From: a bacterium
GTDB taxonomy: Bacteria; Joyebacterota; Joyebacteria; Joyebacterales; Joyebacteraceae
Direction: 5' to 3'
Assembly (NCBI GenBank): GCA_025774935.1
Contig: JALGZK010000005.1
Span: 186,001-250,000, forward strand
Length of the DNA: 64,000 nt
In this document: positions 63,865-64,000 of the stretch, in pieces
Position numbering within the stretch: position 1 is the stretch's first letter
How the letters are laid out: every line of letters starts with the position of its first letter
Translations under genes and position numbers: made by a program
The notes under the pieces: model-generated
What the model was told of the DNA's origin: nothing
What the model saw: only the letters and a program-made list of their open reading frames with translations
Databases searched by the model: none

Positions 63865-63883
63865 AATCGCCTCGACAACTCTC

Positions 63884-63912
63884 GTGACTGCGAGGGTGAA
63901 ATGTGCTATAAT
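63884..63912 (+). promoter_or_regulatory. Plus-strand promoter near the right edge
   Basis: Perfect -10 TATAAT (63907-63912) with a 17-bp spacer to GTGACT (63884-63889). Probably drives a gene beginning at or beyond the window edge. Confidence 0.5.
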
Positions 63913-64000
63913 CATTAAAGTCATACGGTCAGGAGACAGGGTAGATGCCGTTTGTCTCTTACGTGCACTATGCCGAGGTGGATTGCCCTTCCCTTTGAAA

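Larger units (their letters stand above)
63566..64000. other. 435-bp right-end stretch: promoters and micro-ORF copy B
   Basis: Holds the minus-strand promoter of the barrel gene (63646-63674), micro-ORF copy B (63745-63864) and a plus-strand promoter (63884-63912). Downstream of the latter a 17-codon frame (63945-63998) with an AGGAG site ends just before the edge; an ATG at 63971 stays open to the edge. No gene can be assigned. Confidence 0.5.

Noticed and set aside
63945-63998. 17-codon frame with a good ribosome site at the right edge
   Set aside because: Too short to support; another frame (ATG 63971) stays open to the edge, so the real gene cannot be determined.

Overview
The window is a GC-rich (roughly two thirds G+C) bacterial chromosome segment with 53 protein genes I can support, about 48 of them on the minus strand. 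The organism has an outer membrane: ExbB/ExbD/TonB, a TonB-dependent receptor, a TolC/HlyD pair, PorV/PorQ-type barrels, and secreted proteins ending in short beta domains of the type used for cell-surface sorting. Split glycine decarboxylase genes, a MoaC-MogA fusion and PorV-type proteins suggest an uncultured lineage near the Fibrobacteres-Chlorobi-Bacteroidetes/Gemmatimonadetes assemblage (for example Eisenbacteria- or Krumholzibacteria-like). That placement is inference. I see no phage, insertion sequence, CRISPR array, rRNA or convincing tRNA.

Layout. 1-6.8 kb (minus): exbB, two exbD, two tonB-like genes, a Yip1-like membrane protein, a TolC-like channel and an HlyD/MacA-like adaptor cut by the window edge. 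7.3-10.7 kb (plus): two tandem paralogous lipoproteins behind a near-consensus promoter. 10.9-18.1 kb (minus): a TonB-dependent receptor, a large secreted protein with a C-terminal sorting-like domain, and two PorV-like barrels. 18.3-26.4 kb (minus): a lipoate ligase-like gene downstream of a four-gene membrane cassette (A-B-C-D) present twice in tandem, which I consider the best candidate for an undescribed system. 26.6-34.9 kb (minus): glycine cleavage genes gcvT-gcvH-gcvPA-gcvPB, two small proteins, a MutL-family ATPase with no mutase beside it, and a lipoyl-like/KOW protein. 35-36 kb: a methyltransferase whose promoter and leader resemble those of gcvT.

36.2-48.3 kb (minus) is a nearly self-contained molybdoenzyme island: moaA, a MOT1-type transporter, moaCB, moeA, a MOSC protein, a porin, a Tat-exported Fe-S subunit, a Tat-exported molybdopterin catalytic subunit, a TorD-like chaperone, tatA, tatC and mobA. 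The genes cover molybdate uptake, cofactor synthesis, chaperoning, export and the enzyme itself. moaD/moaE and a membrane anchor subunit are absent from the window. 49.1-53.4 kb: uvrA and a divergent alkaline-phosphatase-fold protein lacking part of its metal site. 53.4-55.8 kb: an ECF sigma factor with three small Cys- or Trp-rich proteins, each preceded by the same promoter-like motif GTATCC-N17-GTCTG. 55.8-63.6 kb: a methyltransferase, a C39-like secreted protein, a small exported protein, a repeat-containing secreted protein and an outer-membrane barrel.

Non-coding signals worth attention: two copies (48.8 and 59.4 kb) of a 71-nt structured RNA with compensatory base changes, each 17-18 nt below its own promoter; a G7 slippery-type heptamer at the gcvPA/gcvPB junction where gcvPB lacks a normal start codon; and a pair of related micro-ORFs near the right end. 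All identifications come from reading the sequence and from memory of protein families; no database search was run.
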